Source: Physcia stellaris (taxonomy: Eukaryota > Ascomycota > Lecanoromycetes > Caliciales > Physciaceae). Taken from it: a stretch of DNA of 64,000 nt. The translations under genes were made by a program, and so were the position numbers. Below the pieces are notes generated by a model, which saw only the letters and a list, made by a program, of their open reading frames with translations, was not told the origin of the DNA and did no database searches. Below, piece by piece: positions 13,783 through 26,463 of this stretch (position 1 is the stretch's first letter; each line of letters starts with the position of its first letter). The stretch covers positions 1 to 64,000 of the forward strand of contig JABSSW010000016.1 of the NCBI GenBank assembly GCA_018902385.1, written 5' to 3'.

Positions 13783-13787
13783 GTCGC

Positions 13788-16304
13788 GCATGAATTTTTT
13801 TTCAACAATGATTGAATTCGATCGACAATAATGTCAATCGTTTCATTGTCGCATTTATACGTTGTATTATGTTTTCGAATATGTTTTCGCGCAATTATCG
13901 CGAAAATCGATTCGAAAATTATTGCATTATTCAACATAAAAATTTTTCATTCGTCAACGATCACGTTTGATGCATTGTCGATAATAACGAAATCGTCGAT
14001 TTTGCAAATTGTTCGTTCGATAAAATTCGAATTCGCAATTTTGTTTTAAATTGATTTTTGCATTGTTGTTTGAATCGCATCGACGCACGTACGAAATTCG
14101 TTTGAATTCGTTTGCAAAAATTTTCGTAATTGTGTCAATATTTGACGATTATTTTCGATTTCATTTTCATTGATTTTCATATGATCAAATCGTCGAAACA
14201 AATCGTTCGCAAAATTTTGTTGTCAAATCGATAATCGATAACGAAATTATAACGAAACAATTTTTGAATTCATCGCATTTGTCGAAATGTAAATTTTGTA
14301 ATTAACATGAAACGATTGAAATTTCGATGATTCGTCAAAATTAAAATTTGTTTTTTGATTTTTTCAAAATAATGACGTTATTGTTTGAAAACGAAAACAA
14401 TTGTCAAAAACTTTTTATTGTAAATTTCGTAATTGCATTCGATCGAAATCAATTTTCGCGAAAAATAAATTACAAAATGTCAATGATTTTCATGATTTGA
14501 TTGATTGAAAATATTATCGATTGTTTTGTCGAAAACGTCGATTTTTATACGAATAAATTTAATCGAGTCGAAATATCGCAAAATGAAAATTTTTCAAAAC
14601 GTTTTTCGCAAATGTTTGAAAAATTCGTAAATTTCGAAAATCAAAAAATTGTTTGACACACGTTTTTTGTTTCGATTTTTATTTCGATTTTTGTTTGCAA
14701 ATCGTTTACGTTTGACGTTTTTTTTGTGAAATTTTGTTGATTTTTTTAGCATCGAAATTAAAAATAATATCAATTTATTGAAATTTCGAATGAAACGTTT
14801 GTAAAAATTACACAAATTCAAAAAATTTTAAATTTTCGACACGTTTCGCGATGCAAATTAATTTTGTATCGTTTTTATTTTCTTTTTTTGCATTTGCACA
14901 TTTTTCGAAAAAACGACAAAATTCAAAAAATCGATATTGTTTGTGAATCATTTGCATTTTTCGTTGTTGATGAAAAATTTGTTTTTTTTCAAACGTTGTA
15001 AAATTCATTTGACGTTTTCAATATGTTGTTTTCGATTCATAAAATATATGACGATGTCGTTCAAATATATTATAACGCAAAAATCGAATCGTTTTGTCAA
15101 AATTTTATTAACGAATTTTTGAAACGTTGCAAATGCATTAATAAAATTAAAAAATAAAACGATATATTCAAAATGTTTATAACGAATTCGAAACTTTGTT
15201 TTTCATTTATCATTTTTTTTGATACGAAATTTATTGTATGTTGCGATTATATCAAAATTTGTATAAATACAAATTTTGTTCAAACGATTTAAATTTTTAT
15301 CGATCAACGATAAAAAATTTTGTTTTTGATAATTAACAAATTCAAATCTTTGTAATTCACGCACAATCGTAAATTTTCGTTTTTTTTAACGAATAAAATC
15401 GAAATCTCGATTGCGAAAATAAATGATTTGATAAAATCGTTTTTCAAATGTTTGTCAAAATAAATTTTCAATATCGTTAATTCATTTTCAAATAAAAAAT
15501 AAATAAATTCATAAAATGATTTTTTGTTTGATTTCAAATTTATTAAATGATCGTCAAATTCATATGCAAACAATTCGTAAATTTTTTTCGTCAATGATTT
15601 TTGCGAATTTTTTCAAAATATCGAATATAATGATTTTGATATTTGAATTTTTTTTTATTAAAATTGAATTTATTTGAATTCGTCGTTCGATATGTATTTT
15701 ATTCAAATCGATTTTCTTGTTATAAAATATTCGTACGAACATAACGAAAATTTCATTCTTGTTGTCAATCACATCGTTGATTAATTTTTTCGATTCGATT
15801 TTCTCGATACGATTTATGATGAAAAAAAATTTTTCGATCGATAATTGTCAAAATCGAATTTTGTTTGCAATTCAATTCATTTTTGTTTTCGATAATTTGA
15901 ATCATGAAAAATTCAACGATATATTTTAAAATAAATCGATTTTTAGAAAATTCTCGTTGAAAAAACGATTTACATCGTTCTCGTTCGAAATTTTCAATCG
16001 TACGAAATATACATCATAAATTTTAAACTGATTGTTATTTATAATCATAATTTCGCAAAAAAAAAACGTCGAACAAAATTAATTTAAACTTTTTAACAAA
16101 AACGTTATTTATCAAATTAATTTTTGTTTTTGAATTCATGATCGCAAAAATCTCGTTGTCATTAATTTTGATTTTAATTTTATCGTATTTAGTCGTGCGA
16201 AACTTTTTGCGACGTCGTTTGATAATGATATTGTTGAAATTCGTCGATAAAAATTCGTCATCGTTATTATTATTTGTCAAAAGATTTTTCATTATGTCAA
16301 TTTG
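13788..16304 (-). pseudogene. G1 pol relic: protease, reverse transcriptase, RNase H
   Basis: Reading the minus strand from 16304 downward: retropepsin at 16292-16035, where the M-N-S-K-T-K-I-N-L-I-N block replaces the family D-S-G catalytic turn, with Asp changed to Asn and Gly to Lys. RT follows at 15772-15304 with S-E-N-E-L-like, I-L-F-V-K-K and L-R-L-C-V-N-Y-K-D-L-N blocks, then the RT connection (L-C-N-F-Y-K-R-F-I-R-N-F) at 14821-14594. RNase H and the linker to integrase lie at about 14250-13788. Frames are broken by stops. It is joined on the right to 22241 through the Z-B insertion and on the left to 12140 through the TIR element. Confidence 0.8.
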
Positions 16305-16540
16305 TGTGACGAGCGTGTATCGAATTCAACATTTGCAAAATTAACATTTCGAATTCAACATTTGCAAAGTTAACATTTTTATTTTATCACATCGAATGAC
16401 AAAGTCGAAATTCGTCTTGACGCATTCAAAAAATCAAATTTTCTACATATGTTCTCGCAGATTTACTAGATATTTGCTTTTCATTTCGATATTTTCGTGT
16501 AATTATGTATTAGTATCATATCAATGCATGACATCTCACA
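16305..16540 (+). repeat. Z-B 5' LTR
   Basis: It aligns without gaps to 22005-22240 at an offset of 5700. Fourteen differences are listed in the findings. Confidence 0.88.
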
Positions 16541-17795
16541 TTATATCGAAGTCATTTTAATTTCTTCAAGCTGCTCGAAATACGACAGCTTAATCAATAA
16601 ACAAGATCTCAAACAAATGCGAAGATTTAAGACGTCATTCATAAATTCTAAACGTGTTAGCGAGAACGACGTAGTTTTGTTCACGTGAAATCGAAAGTTT
16701 AGACGATTTTTTGAAAGCAACGAAACTCTATTTCACTCAAATCACTTTTCAGAAAACAGCGATTTCGAATGTGAATTTTCACGAAAGAATCATTTCGATG
16801 CTATAACGAGAACGAAATTGTTTTGCTATTGATCGAAACGACGATTGTTTGATATCATCGAACGTGATACGCATTCATTTGATCAACAAATCATGACGAC
16901 GATTGAAATCAATTGTGACATTATTACATATTCATAAATCAGATTTAGATCATCAAGTCAACGAGTTTCTTTACATCACGAAAACATCATATCAGTAATT
17001 CGATCAAAAATCGAATCAGAAATTTCGTTATTCGATCAGAAATCATCGATAGAATTTTCATTTTTTCGGTCGAACTCGAATCATTTATTTTTTTCGAAAA
17101 TTCTTCAAAATTAGATTTATTTTATTAGCAATTCGATCATTCTTTTCTATCTGCTCGATAATTTCAATACTCAATCAAAAAGTTTCGTATTTGATTCAAA
17201 TATCAAGTCAAGAAATTCACATATTTCGATTCAACATTTCGTCAACACATCAACATCGAAATTATTTTTTTTGTTTGAAAATCAATTCGAAAACATATTT
17301 GTTTTTTTATCAATCGATCATATTCTCTGATCTTAGCGATAGTCTCAATATCAATTTTGAAAATTGTTCAAATTTTCATCAACATTTGATATTGCAATCA
17401 TTCTTTTCACTCGAGAGTTTTTCGATTTTTTATTTATTTATTTAGCAAATCAGCATTTGTTTTTTGTTTCGATGTTAAATTCAATATCAGTTTTTCAGAA
17501 TTCTATCTCGAAGATCGTTGTTTCGAAAACATCAAGAATTTTTTTCGAATATCATTCATCAGCATTCAGAATCAAGATCATCTTTTTTGCTTGAAAATAT
17601 TCAAGAATTACATCTATTTTTTTATCAATTATTTTTTTTTCTCTAGTCTCAACGATGATTTTAGAACAATCGAATTTAAAAATCTCAATTTCAAATCGCT
17701 GTCAATGATGTCAATTAGATTACGAGACTTGAAATTTACATAGTTTTCAATATTCTTCATGTGTTGCTCGAAATCAGCAAACATACGAATTCGTT

Positions 17796-20233
17796 TTGCA
17801 ATTTCTCGAAAAACAAACGAGCGAAATCATCGTGAAATTAACAATCGTGAAATCAACAATATTTACTGCGTCTGCTTCGCAGAAACAACAAAAATTGAAC
17901 ATTTCATCTGAAAATTTGAAAACGATTAAAAAGACTAAAACTAATGCTGTCAAGAATGCAAAGCGAATCAAATCAAAAATTTTGAAAATTCAAGAAATTG
18001 CAAAGTCAACATCGAAATTTCAAAATATCGATATTTTCGATTCAATATTCACATACGAGAATCGACGATTCAGCGAAATCGCGAAATTTTTGCAACATTT
18101 TCAGCAATGTCAGCATCTGTATCGAAAGTCAAATTTGTTTATGTTGTTGTTCATTTGTCTTTGAAATTCTGCTTTCGATATTTGATACGATAAACAAAAC
18201 GTCATGAACTCAACATCGTTAAATGAGTGAATTGAAATCTTACGAGTCGATTTCGCGAATATTTCATTTGCAATGATCAAAATTTCAAAAATAATTTGCA
18301 TGCGTTGCGATTCAAATTTCAATTTCAAGAAAAAGTTTCGCGAGCACGTGCGCGAGCAACATGCGAAGAAATCAATCAACAATTCGTCTTTTTCAATCGA
18401 TACAGTCAAATCAATATGCGAAACGATGAAGAAATCAATCGTCATTGATTCGTTTGCTTCGCAGATTTCGCAGAAATTTGATATTTTCACTGCAACATCA
18501 AAGCAGAAATTTGAGTTTGTCATAATTTTCGAAGCAGTCATTTCACGAAAAGATTCTTATTTTTCATTTAGTGCATCAGAAATTGCATCAAAGTCGACGA
18601 AGAATATGTTCACTCAATGTTTTGACATTTCGTCGAAATTATCATTTTCTCAAACGCTCGAATCAAAACACTATGAATTCGTCATACAGAAATTTGAAAA
18701 CGAAAGCTCGCTTTTCAAGATTTCTTCAAACAAATCAGTATGCGAAAGCGAGAAAATTTCAATTGTCACTTGTTCGACTGTTTCGTTTACTTCGTTTTTT
18801 TCAATTTTCAAAAAAAGTTGTTTCATCTGTCGAATCGATGTTTTTTCAATTCAAGAACATTATTTCGAATTTTTTTCATGTCATGAAACATTACGTCGTA
18901 AATTAGAGCAACAATTCGTTCGTCGTGTTCATCAACGAGAGCAAGAAGTTCAAAAACAAGTCGAATTGATCGAGCAAAAATTTCGCAAACAAGATTTTCA
19001 TCTCTCGATCAATGCAATCGATTTAGTATGCGAGATCGAGAAAAAGTCATACATCACGCACGTTGAATCATTGATTTTCGCAACATCAAAAAATCTGACA
19101 TCAAATACAGAAACATTTTTGCAATTTGTTTCGTCAAAATGCTCGAGTTTTCAGTTACGTGCACTCAATTTTGCATCAAAGTCGATGAAAAATGCATCAA
19201 TTCAGCGAATCGTTTGCGATCGAACGACATGTCGACGTTGCAATCAGATGTTCAATTTCAATAACAAGTTTCACGAGCATATACGTCAACATCATGCTTC
19301 AAAGCGTATCAAGAGTTCTAATTTTCGAGTTTCGACACTCGAATCTGTATGCAAAGTCGCAAGAAAATCAGCAATCGCTTGTTCGTTTATTTCGCAATTC
19401 GTTTCGTTTATCTTCTTTGCAACATCACGAAGTCAGAGATTTTACTCAATGTTTTCGCGATTTGTTGCATCAAAAAATTCGCATTTCGCGATTGCGACAT
19501 TCAAAATTACATCAAAATCGATGAAGAAATTATCAGTCAATTGTCAACTTATTTCTTCGTTCTCGTCTTTTCGAATTTCTGTTCGAAAACATCAAGAATC
19601 TCACATGCAGAAAACATATTTTATCATGAATGATTTGAATCGCATGTTCGATAAGAAGACTAAATCATTTGATTTGCAACAGCATCAAAATCGACGTTTT
19701 TTTTCGCAAAATTTTGATTTTCGTCAATTTGATCGATCATGCTCAACTTCTTTCAAAAGTTTTATTTCATTATCGAAAATCTGTTCGAGATGTTCGATGA
19801 AAAATTCAGAAAAAAGAGTCTGTTTCAAAGTCAAAATAACGTTTTTTTTCGAGAATTCTTCTCAAATCAGTCGCGAATTACGATTTATTTCAAATCTACA
19901 CTCAATCAGAAATCGTCAAATTCAAAAAATTCAAAATCGAAAAGTTTGAATCAGCACATGTCTGCGAAATCAATTCGCATCGTTTTCAGCGAGATTTTGT
20001 TTGAAAAATCGATCAAATTATCATACAAATTGTCAGACGTCTTTTGCATCAACTTTGTCGAGATTTCTTTTTTCATTTTTATATTTTTTCGTCTTTTTTC
20101 GACTTTTTTTCCTGTTTTCGCATTCGTTTCGATCATTTTCGCTGCAAGAATAGAATGTATTAACGTTTATCAACAAGTCATTTCGATCATTGATCGTGTC
20201 GATATTGAATTTGTCGTTTCGAGACGAAACTGA
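17796..20233 (+). pseudogene. Z-B Gag-like protein with C2H2 zinc fingers
   Basis: Frames 17796-18164 and 18273-19949 (558 codons) plus 19739-20233 cover a Gag-like protein. A block F-L-Q-H-F-Q-Q-C-Q-H-L-Y-R-K-S-N sits near 18090-18135. In the 558-codon frame a C2H2-type finger occupies residues 9-30 (C9, C12, H25, H30) and a second occupies residues 320-341 (C320, C323, H336, H341). Between them, residues 205-240 are Glu/Gln/Lys/Arg-rich and probably helical. The 558 codons contain no Gly, Pro or Trp. I read this as loss of GG and CC dinucleotides rather than as a real protein composition. The equivalent of Z-C (28319-29116) shows what the less mutated sequence looks like. Confidence 0.7.
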
Positions 20234-22004
20234 AAAGAGACGAGAAATAAATTGCTCGAATATTCAATCACGAAACATTTTCAAAAAAGATTTCTTACAT
20301 ACACGTTTTACTGAATGAATCGTACACATCGATTATCGTATACGCTCAAATATCGATGCGTTAATCGTTGTTACGCGAATTCTGCTAATACAATGAAACT
20401 GTTTGTCTCATGATATAATCGATCTAAGATTTGTTGTTTGCTTACTAATGATCGTCGAAGTTATTCGTAAAAGATTGTATGAATTGATCATTTTTCAAAA
20501 GATTCATTACATTCATGTTTTGTTGATTGCAATGTACAAAAACAATTTTCGCATATGCGTAAATATCAATCGATTAAACGTTGTTGCGAAAATTTTATCA
20601 ACATGACGAAACTGTTCGTTTCATCGTATAATCGATTTGATGTTGCAAGAATTCAACGTTTACATTATTGCGAAGCATTTACATTAATGTTTTCATTACA
20701 TTCAAAAGTTCGAGTTTTCGATTTTTTACACTCTAAATTATCTATTAGACTTTGAAGAAGCAAACTCTCGATCGTTTGTTTATTTCATCATTTACGTCAT
20801 CGTTTGCATTTTTTGCAAGTTGATTGTAAATCAGTTTTTTTATCAATTGCAATGATTTCGATTTCAAATATCTCGTATAGATTTGCATCAGTTATCAAAG
20901 TACAGATATTTCTATTCACATCGAAAGTTTGATAGAAACGAATCGTTATTTTGATCAGAAGATAAAAGCGTTGAACAATCTTTTTGTCTCGATCAGTTTG
21001 CTTCAAAATTTTCGAATGTCAAATATTTTCAAATGATTTGTCATATCATTAAATTGCAGATATCACAGCTCACGTTTAGCGATCAGATTTCGAACAAAAA
21101 TTCGAGAACGTTTTCATCTTTCTGTCTATGTATTAACTACTAATGAATTCTCGCATGCATGCTCAGAAATCTGCAAAAAAAAATGCTTTTTTATCATACG
21201 AAATGACGTGATATTTTCGCTTATTTCATGTTTTAATAATTCTTTCGTTACGATTCAAAAAGTGAATTTTCTAGTCACATAGACATGCAGAAGTCTTCTT
21301 CGTCTTTTTCGTCGTTTTCGTCGATTTCATCTCGAATTTCGATACGTCTTCACGACTGTCGCGTTCGTTGTGAACTTTACACATCTAAAAACAGATTATC
21401 AAGATCACGTATTCTGTCGATCGATGAAAGAAAAAAAAGCAATGATTTAATCGCTTCAAAACGAAATTGAAATGATTTTGATGTTTGAAATCAATCAGAA
21501 GACATCGCATCAATTTCAAATTCGTTACATTTTCATTTTCATGTTGAGCTATAATAGTCTGTTTTTCAATTTTTTATTCGATGTTATCGTTTTTGCGTTA
21601 TTTACAGTCAGAATTTACGACGCATGAAAAACTGAATCGTGTCAAAAACATTCTCAGAGACTGTTGTTCGATCTTATTGAACTATGAAAACGTAATAGAG
21701 TGCTGAAGAATCGATGAGTGCAAATAAACAATAAAGTGTTTGAAATTCGAATGCATACAAATTGATCAACAAGATTTTCAACAAGATTTTTAACTGTTTA
21801 TTAATGATCATCGAGTCAACATTTTCGCATTCAAATCTGATCGTTTTCATCGTTTTCGTGTCTGTTTTGACTCTCGATGCTTCAGCGATCGCTCGTTTCA
21901 ACGTCATTCAACAAGTCATCGAGATCGCACGAGACGTTCATCGATAAAAAGAGAAAAATTCAATTGATCGCTTCGAGACGAAACTGAAAAAAAACGAGAA
22001 ATAA

Positions 22005-22240
22005 TGTGACGAGCGTGCATCGAATTCAACATCTGCAAAATTAACATTTCGAATTCAACATCTGCAAAGCTAACATTTTTATTTTATCACATCGAGTGAC
22101 AAGATCGAAATTCGCTTTGACGCATTCAAAAAATCAAATTTTCTACATATGTTTTCGCAAATTTACTAGATATTTGCTTCTCATTTCGATATTTTCGTGT
22201 AGTTATGTATTAGTATCATATCAATGCATGACATTTCACA
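22005..22240 (+). repeat. Z-B 3' LTR
   Basis: It matches the 5' LTR and is followed directly by atttg, the second copy of the target-site duplication. Confidence 0.88.
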
Positions 22241-23417
22241 ATTTGATCGAAAATAATCAAATCGTTTAGTTTTTTGTTTGTAAATCGAAAATTATTTCTT
22301 TTGAATGTATTTTCGACTTTTTGTTTTTGCAATCGTTGTTAAAATTGCAATTTGATTTGTCGCAATTTCTGTATTTGTTTTTATCGACGATGTTTTTATA
22401 TTCGTTTTTCGTTCAACGTCATAATTTGTTCTTGATTGATTTTTGATTAAAATTATTGAATTTGAATTTTTTATCGTTTTTATTGTTGTTATTGTTGTTT
22501 GCTTTGTTTTTTTTGTTGAATTGTTTTTTATTGTTGATGAAATTTTCGTTATTTTTTTTACGTTTGTTTGAATTATCGTGAATATAATTTTCGAAAAATT
22601 TTTCTTTGTTGTGTAAATTATTTTGATAATTAACGTTTTCGATTTTTTTTAAAACGATTCAAAAATTTTATTTTAATATACATATCGCGTTTTTTTGCAA
22701 AAAAACGTTTATGTTTGAATAATAATTTTTTGACGAAATTTTGTAATTTTTTTTTTGCTATTAAATTTCAAATTCGAAATGAATTGTGTCATTAAAAAAA
22801 TTCGATAAATATTATAATTTATGATTGATTGTTTAACATGCTATTGATAATTCAAATATTTATCATAAATATTTATCATTTTAATGAATGTTTTTGAACG
22901 TTCAATTTCAAAAAATTTTTGTAATTCATTCAAATACGTTTTTTGTTCGAATTCGCAATGATTTTTGCTTTTTATAACATATGTGAATGTGTTTTTTTTA
23001 AAAAATTTCGACATACACGAATTTAACGTCGTTTGAATTCATTGCAAAACGATTGCATTGATTGATTTTGAATTGATTTTTATGAATTTGATGTAAAACA
23101 TTCATTCGACATAAAGTTTTTCAATATAAAACGTAAACGTTTGCTCGATAATTTTAATATAATAAAATTTGTCATTGCGAAAAATTGTTGAAACAAAAAA
23201 AAATTGCATCGTGATTTGAATACGTTTAATGATTAAATTTATTTGTTGTCGATTATAAATTTTTTATTCGATTTGATTTGTTGTTCGATCAAATTTTGAC
23301 AAAACGTTTTCGTTGTCGAACAAAAAAGAAAAAATACGTGAAATTATGAATGATATTTAATTTATACACGAATGATGTTAATCGTAAATTATTGTAATTA
23401 TTAAAATATAAAACGTA
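22241..23417 (-). pseudogene. G1 Gag end and 5' leader relic
   Basis: This continues G1 beyond the Z-B insertion. On the minus strand a Cys-rich zinc-knuckle-like stretch near 22400-22320 (C-D-K-S-N-C-N-F..., final Cys in D-C-K-N) precedes the protease side, and an Asn/Lys-rich stretch lies beyond. The same arrangement occurs in G2 at 32351-32887. The remainder to the LTR at 23418 is too decayed to read. Confidence 0.6.
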
Positions 23418-23714
23418 TGAACATCAAAAATGTATAATATAATGAAAAATAATATTGTTCGTAAATTAATAATTGCAAAATTAATTATTTTACAGAAAAT
23501 TGATTATATACACGTTTTGTTAAATGTAACATATACATTAATTGTTGCATATGCGCAAATATCGATACGTTAATCGTTATTGCGCTAATTTTATTAATAT
23601 AACGAAATTGTTTGTTTCATGATATAATCGATTGAATGTTTCGAATTTGCAAAATTTGAATTTTTAACAATCGAGATGCGATTCGTACTTTTTGCAAATT
23701 TTGAATTTTTTACA
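23418..23714 (-). repeat. G1 right LTR (5' LTR of the minus-strand element)
   Basis: It is the partner of 3326-3626. It ends in 'tttttaca' like its partner. The start is placed by analogy with the G2 LTR (tgacatcaaaaatg). Confidence 0.7.
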
Positions 23715-24445
23715 AACATCGAAAAAAATCATCTTAATCGAAATTTAAAAAATTCAAACGAAATTTCACGTATAAAACGTTTCACAAATTCAACAAAATT
23801 AACATAAAAAAATCAAATTAATTATCAAATTTTTTCACATTGTTCACATCGATTGTAAAATCGAAAAATTTCATTACGAATTCGCGTCGAGAAAAATGTT
23901 CGATTAATTTTAACGTTTGAGATTTGTTTCGAGTCGTTTAATCAAATAGTCAAAATCATTGTTTTTCATTGTTTCAAATCAACAACGTTTCGTCAAGAAC
24001 AAATTTCAAACAATTGAAATTTGTTTTAAATCGTTCATTGTTAATTCAAAATTCACATTTAAAACATTGATTTGTTTCAAAATATTTCAAAACGCATCAA
24101 ATAAATTCATTTTTTTCGCATATTTTTTGATTGATAATTTTTTGTTTTGTTGATTGTTGTTCGTGCACATCATGCATTCAAAAATCATTTTATTTTTTGA
24201 TGATTTTTTCATTCATTTTGTTTTTTTTGTTTTGAATATTCAAATCGTTTTTTACACATCAAAATTATTGATCGTTTGTTTCGTTTTTGTCGTATCAAAT
24301 ATTTTTTATTTTTTTCATTTCGCGTTTGCTTTGAAATTTTTGTTCTAAAATGATCATTAACGTCATTTCTATCATTGAATTTATCGATTCGTGTTAAATT
24401 ATCAATTAAATTTTGATTGATTGTTTTTATGTAAAGTTCAAGAAA
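23715..24445. other. AT-rich spacer between G1 and G2
   Basis: No gene or element is recognised. It shows the same loss of CpC and CpT as its neighbours and is likely older repeat sequence into which the Gypsy copies inserted. Confidence 0.5.
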
Positions 24446-24738
24446 TGTGACATCAAAAATGTATAGCAAAGACGATTGTATGACTAGACTAATAATTGCA
24501 AAATTAATTACTTTACAAATTTCTGTTTATATAGTCAGTCAATTTGCTCAATCGTACACACATTTCGAAATCTATTCGAAAATATGAGTTTGTTGAATTC
24601 AATCGAAAATTTGATGTTGACGTGATCAAACTGATCGTTTTCATGATTTATCGAATTTCGATGATCGAATTGTTTGATATAATTTTATCGAAATTCGATT
24701 CGCAATGTTTTGTTGATTTGAATTCTGAATGTTTTACA
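24446..24738 (-). repeat. G2 left LTR
   Basis: It aligns gap-free with 33524-33816. There are 17 differences, of which 16 are transitions. Confidence 0.85.
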
Positions 24739-25851
24739 TGCGTTCTTTTTTTAGCATCGAAATTTTTTGAAATGATCAATATTTTTCGACATGTTTCGCA
24801 ATAAAAATTCGTTAAACTTGTATAAATATGTTTTTTTTTTTTGAAATTTGAAAAATCGTTGTAATCGCGATTTTCGCATTTGAAATCGTTAAATTGAAAA
24901 ATCATTGTCATCGTGATTTTCGCATTTGAATATTTTTCATTTCGATTTCTAATCAATTTGCGTTAAAAATCTGAAAGTACATTTTTTTGAATGATTCAAA
25001 AAAAGCATGATTTGATGATTTCACTATTTGTTGCTTTCAGAATCGAAAATTTGATTTCGTACAATTCACAACTTTCGATTTGATGATTGACAATTAATTG
25101 ATTGACAATGAATTTTGAATTCGAATCTTTTTTTTTCTTTTTTTTTTTTTCGTATATCGAATTCATGAAAAATTTAGACGCGAAAAACGTCGTTGTCGCG
25201 ATCGCATTCGATATATCAAATTTCGAAAATTTTTTTGATTTTCTTTTTCATTTCACATTTTATTCGTCGTTCAATCAGATCGAACAACAATTTTTGAAAA
25301 TGTTTTTGACACGATTCAACTTTTCATGCGTCGTAAATTCTAGACAATAAATAACATTGAGTTACGTGTAAAGATTGAATGTTTTTGTCAACGATTTCAT
25401 CGTGAAAATTACATTTATTTGACGTCGAACGTGTCGACGATTGATGATTTTGCTGACATCATTTTTTTTCGAATTATTCATGTGAAATTTTCGAAACATA
25501 TTTTTTAAATGTTTAATCATTGCAATTGATTTTCAAATACGTTTTTCGTAATTTTTTCATTGAATCAAATAATAGAATTTTGATTCATTGTATGATTTAT
25601 TCGAAATTTGATTTTTTTTATAAATTTTGCTGTTCAGAATGATTTCAATTCAGAATTTCTCGTTCGTGAATTTTTCGTCATTTTCGATATTCGATTGATA
25701 CGTGAGTTCTAACGAAGTTTTTTTTTTTAAATTTGATTTTTTTCAGCAATAAGACGTGAAAGACGTCATGAATTCGTCAACGTTTGAGTATTTCGAGTTG
25801 ATATGTTTGATTTTTTATTGTTTTAAATATTTTGAATGAATCGAAAAATTT

Positions 25852-26463
25852 TTATTCGAATTTTTTATTGCGTTTGATGCGAATGTTTTTGTCATTGACG
25901 TTGACGTAATCTTTTACGTAAAAACGTTTTTTTTTTGTTTTTGCGTTTTTGTATTTGATTTGTTGTTTCTGTGCGTATGTTAAATTGATTTTCAATATTT
26001 TCATCAGTTTTGTCAACTTTTCGACATGTTTTTTCGCAAATTTTGATTTAATTTTGAAATTTGCAAACTTTTCGAAAAATATTCTCGAAAAATATTTTTG
26101 TATTGTCACAAAAAACGACATTTGCGTTGACGCATGTTTATTGTTGTTGTAAACAAATTCAATCATCGACAATAATTCTATTTAATTATTTTGTTGAAAA
26201 TTGACGTAAATTTTGAAATATTGTTTCATGATTGAATTTTGACGTTTCGTTTGATCATTTGTTTGCGAATGATAAATCGTGAATAATTTAAATTTGATTT
26301 TTAAAACATAACATAAAACGTCGTGATATTTCGAAATAAAAATCGATTTTTTGTTTGTTGTTATCGATGAGAAAAAATCATGAAATTTAATAATTTTTCG
26401 AATCAATATTTCGACGAAATTTTCTGCGATCATTGTTTTTTTGATCGAAATGTAATATGTCAT
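25852..26463 (-). pseudogene. G2 Gypsy integrase core relic
   Basis: Minus frames 26463-26182 and 26172-25852 are contiguous. The first ends at a TAA where the family has Trp (Q-Q-N-N-stop-I-E-L-L), and the second holds the F-V-Y-N-N-N-K-H-A-S-T-Q-M-S signature of the integrase core end. It is the parallel of G1 5314-4746. Confidence 0.85.

Larger units (their letters stand above)
16305..22240 (+). mobile_element. Z-B: complete 5.9-kb Z-family LTR element
   Basis: Two 236-bp LTRs (16305-16540 and 22005-22240) differ at only 14 positions with no gaps, all transitions. Perfect 5-bp target-site duplications atttg lie at 16300-16304 and 22241-22245. The right LTR is preceded by a purine tract (gaaaaaaaacgagaaataa). 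LTRs start tgtgacgagc and end in caca or ttcaca, with the usual TG...CA ends. Each LTR contains a ~30-bp internal tandem duplication. The internal region holds one Gag-like/C2H2 reading frame and no recognisable RT, RNase H or integrase, so the element looks non-autonomous. CpC/GpG are nearly gone while part of CpT/ApG remains, so it is younger or less attacked than Z-A. Confidence 0.88.
3326..23714 (-). mobile_element. G1: nested, mutated Ty3/Gypsy LTR retrotransposon
   Basis: A minus-strand Gypsy element can be followed across its insertions. It has a left LTR at about 3326-3626, integrase at 4746-5314, RNase H, RT and protease between 13788 and 16304, a Gag end after 22241, and a right LTR at about 23418-23714. 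The segments 3627-6593, 12140-16304 and 22241-23417 join up when compared with the second copy G2, which is continuous at the same points. The interruptions are a Z fragment (5740-6395), Z-A (6594-12139), a TIR element (12275-13782) and Z-B (16305-22240). Flanking bases aacgt and aacat could be a decayed target-site duplication. CpC and CpT are essentially absent throughout. The outer boundaries are good to about 10 bases. Confidence 0.8.

Noticed and set aside
13719-13787. Extension of the G1 integrase N-terminus to 13719
   Set aside because: The bases lie inside the TIR insert beyond its gtcgc duplication, so the in-frame extension is accidental.
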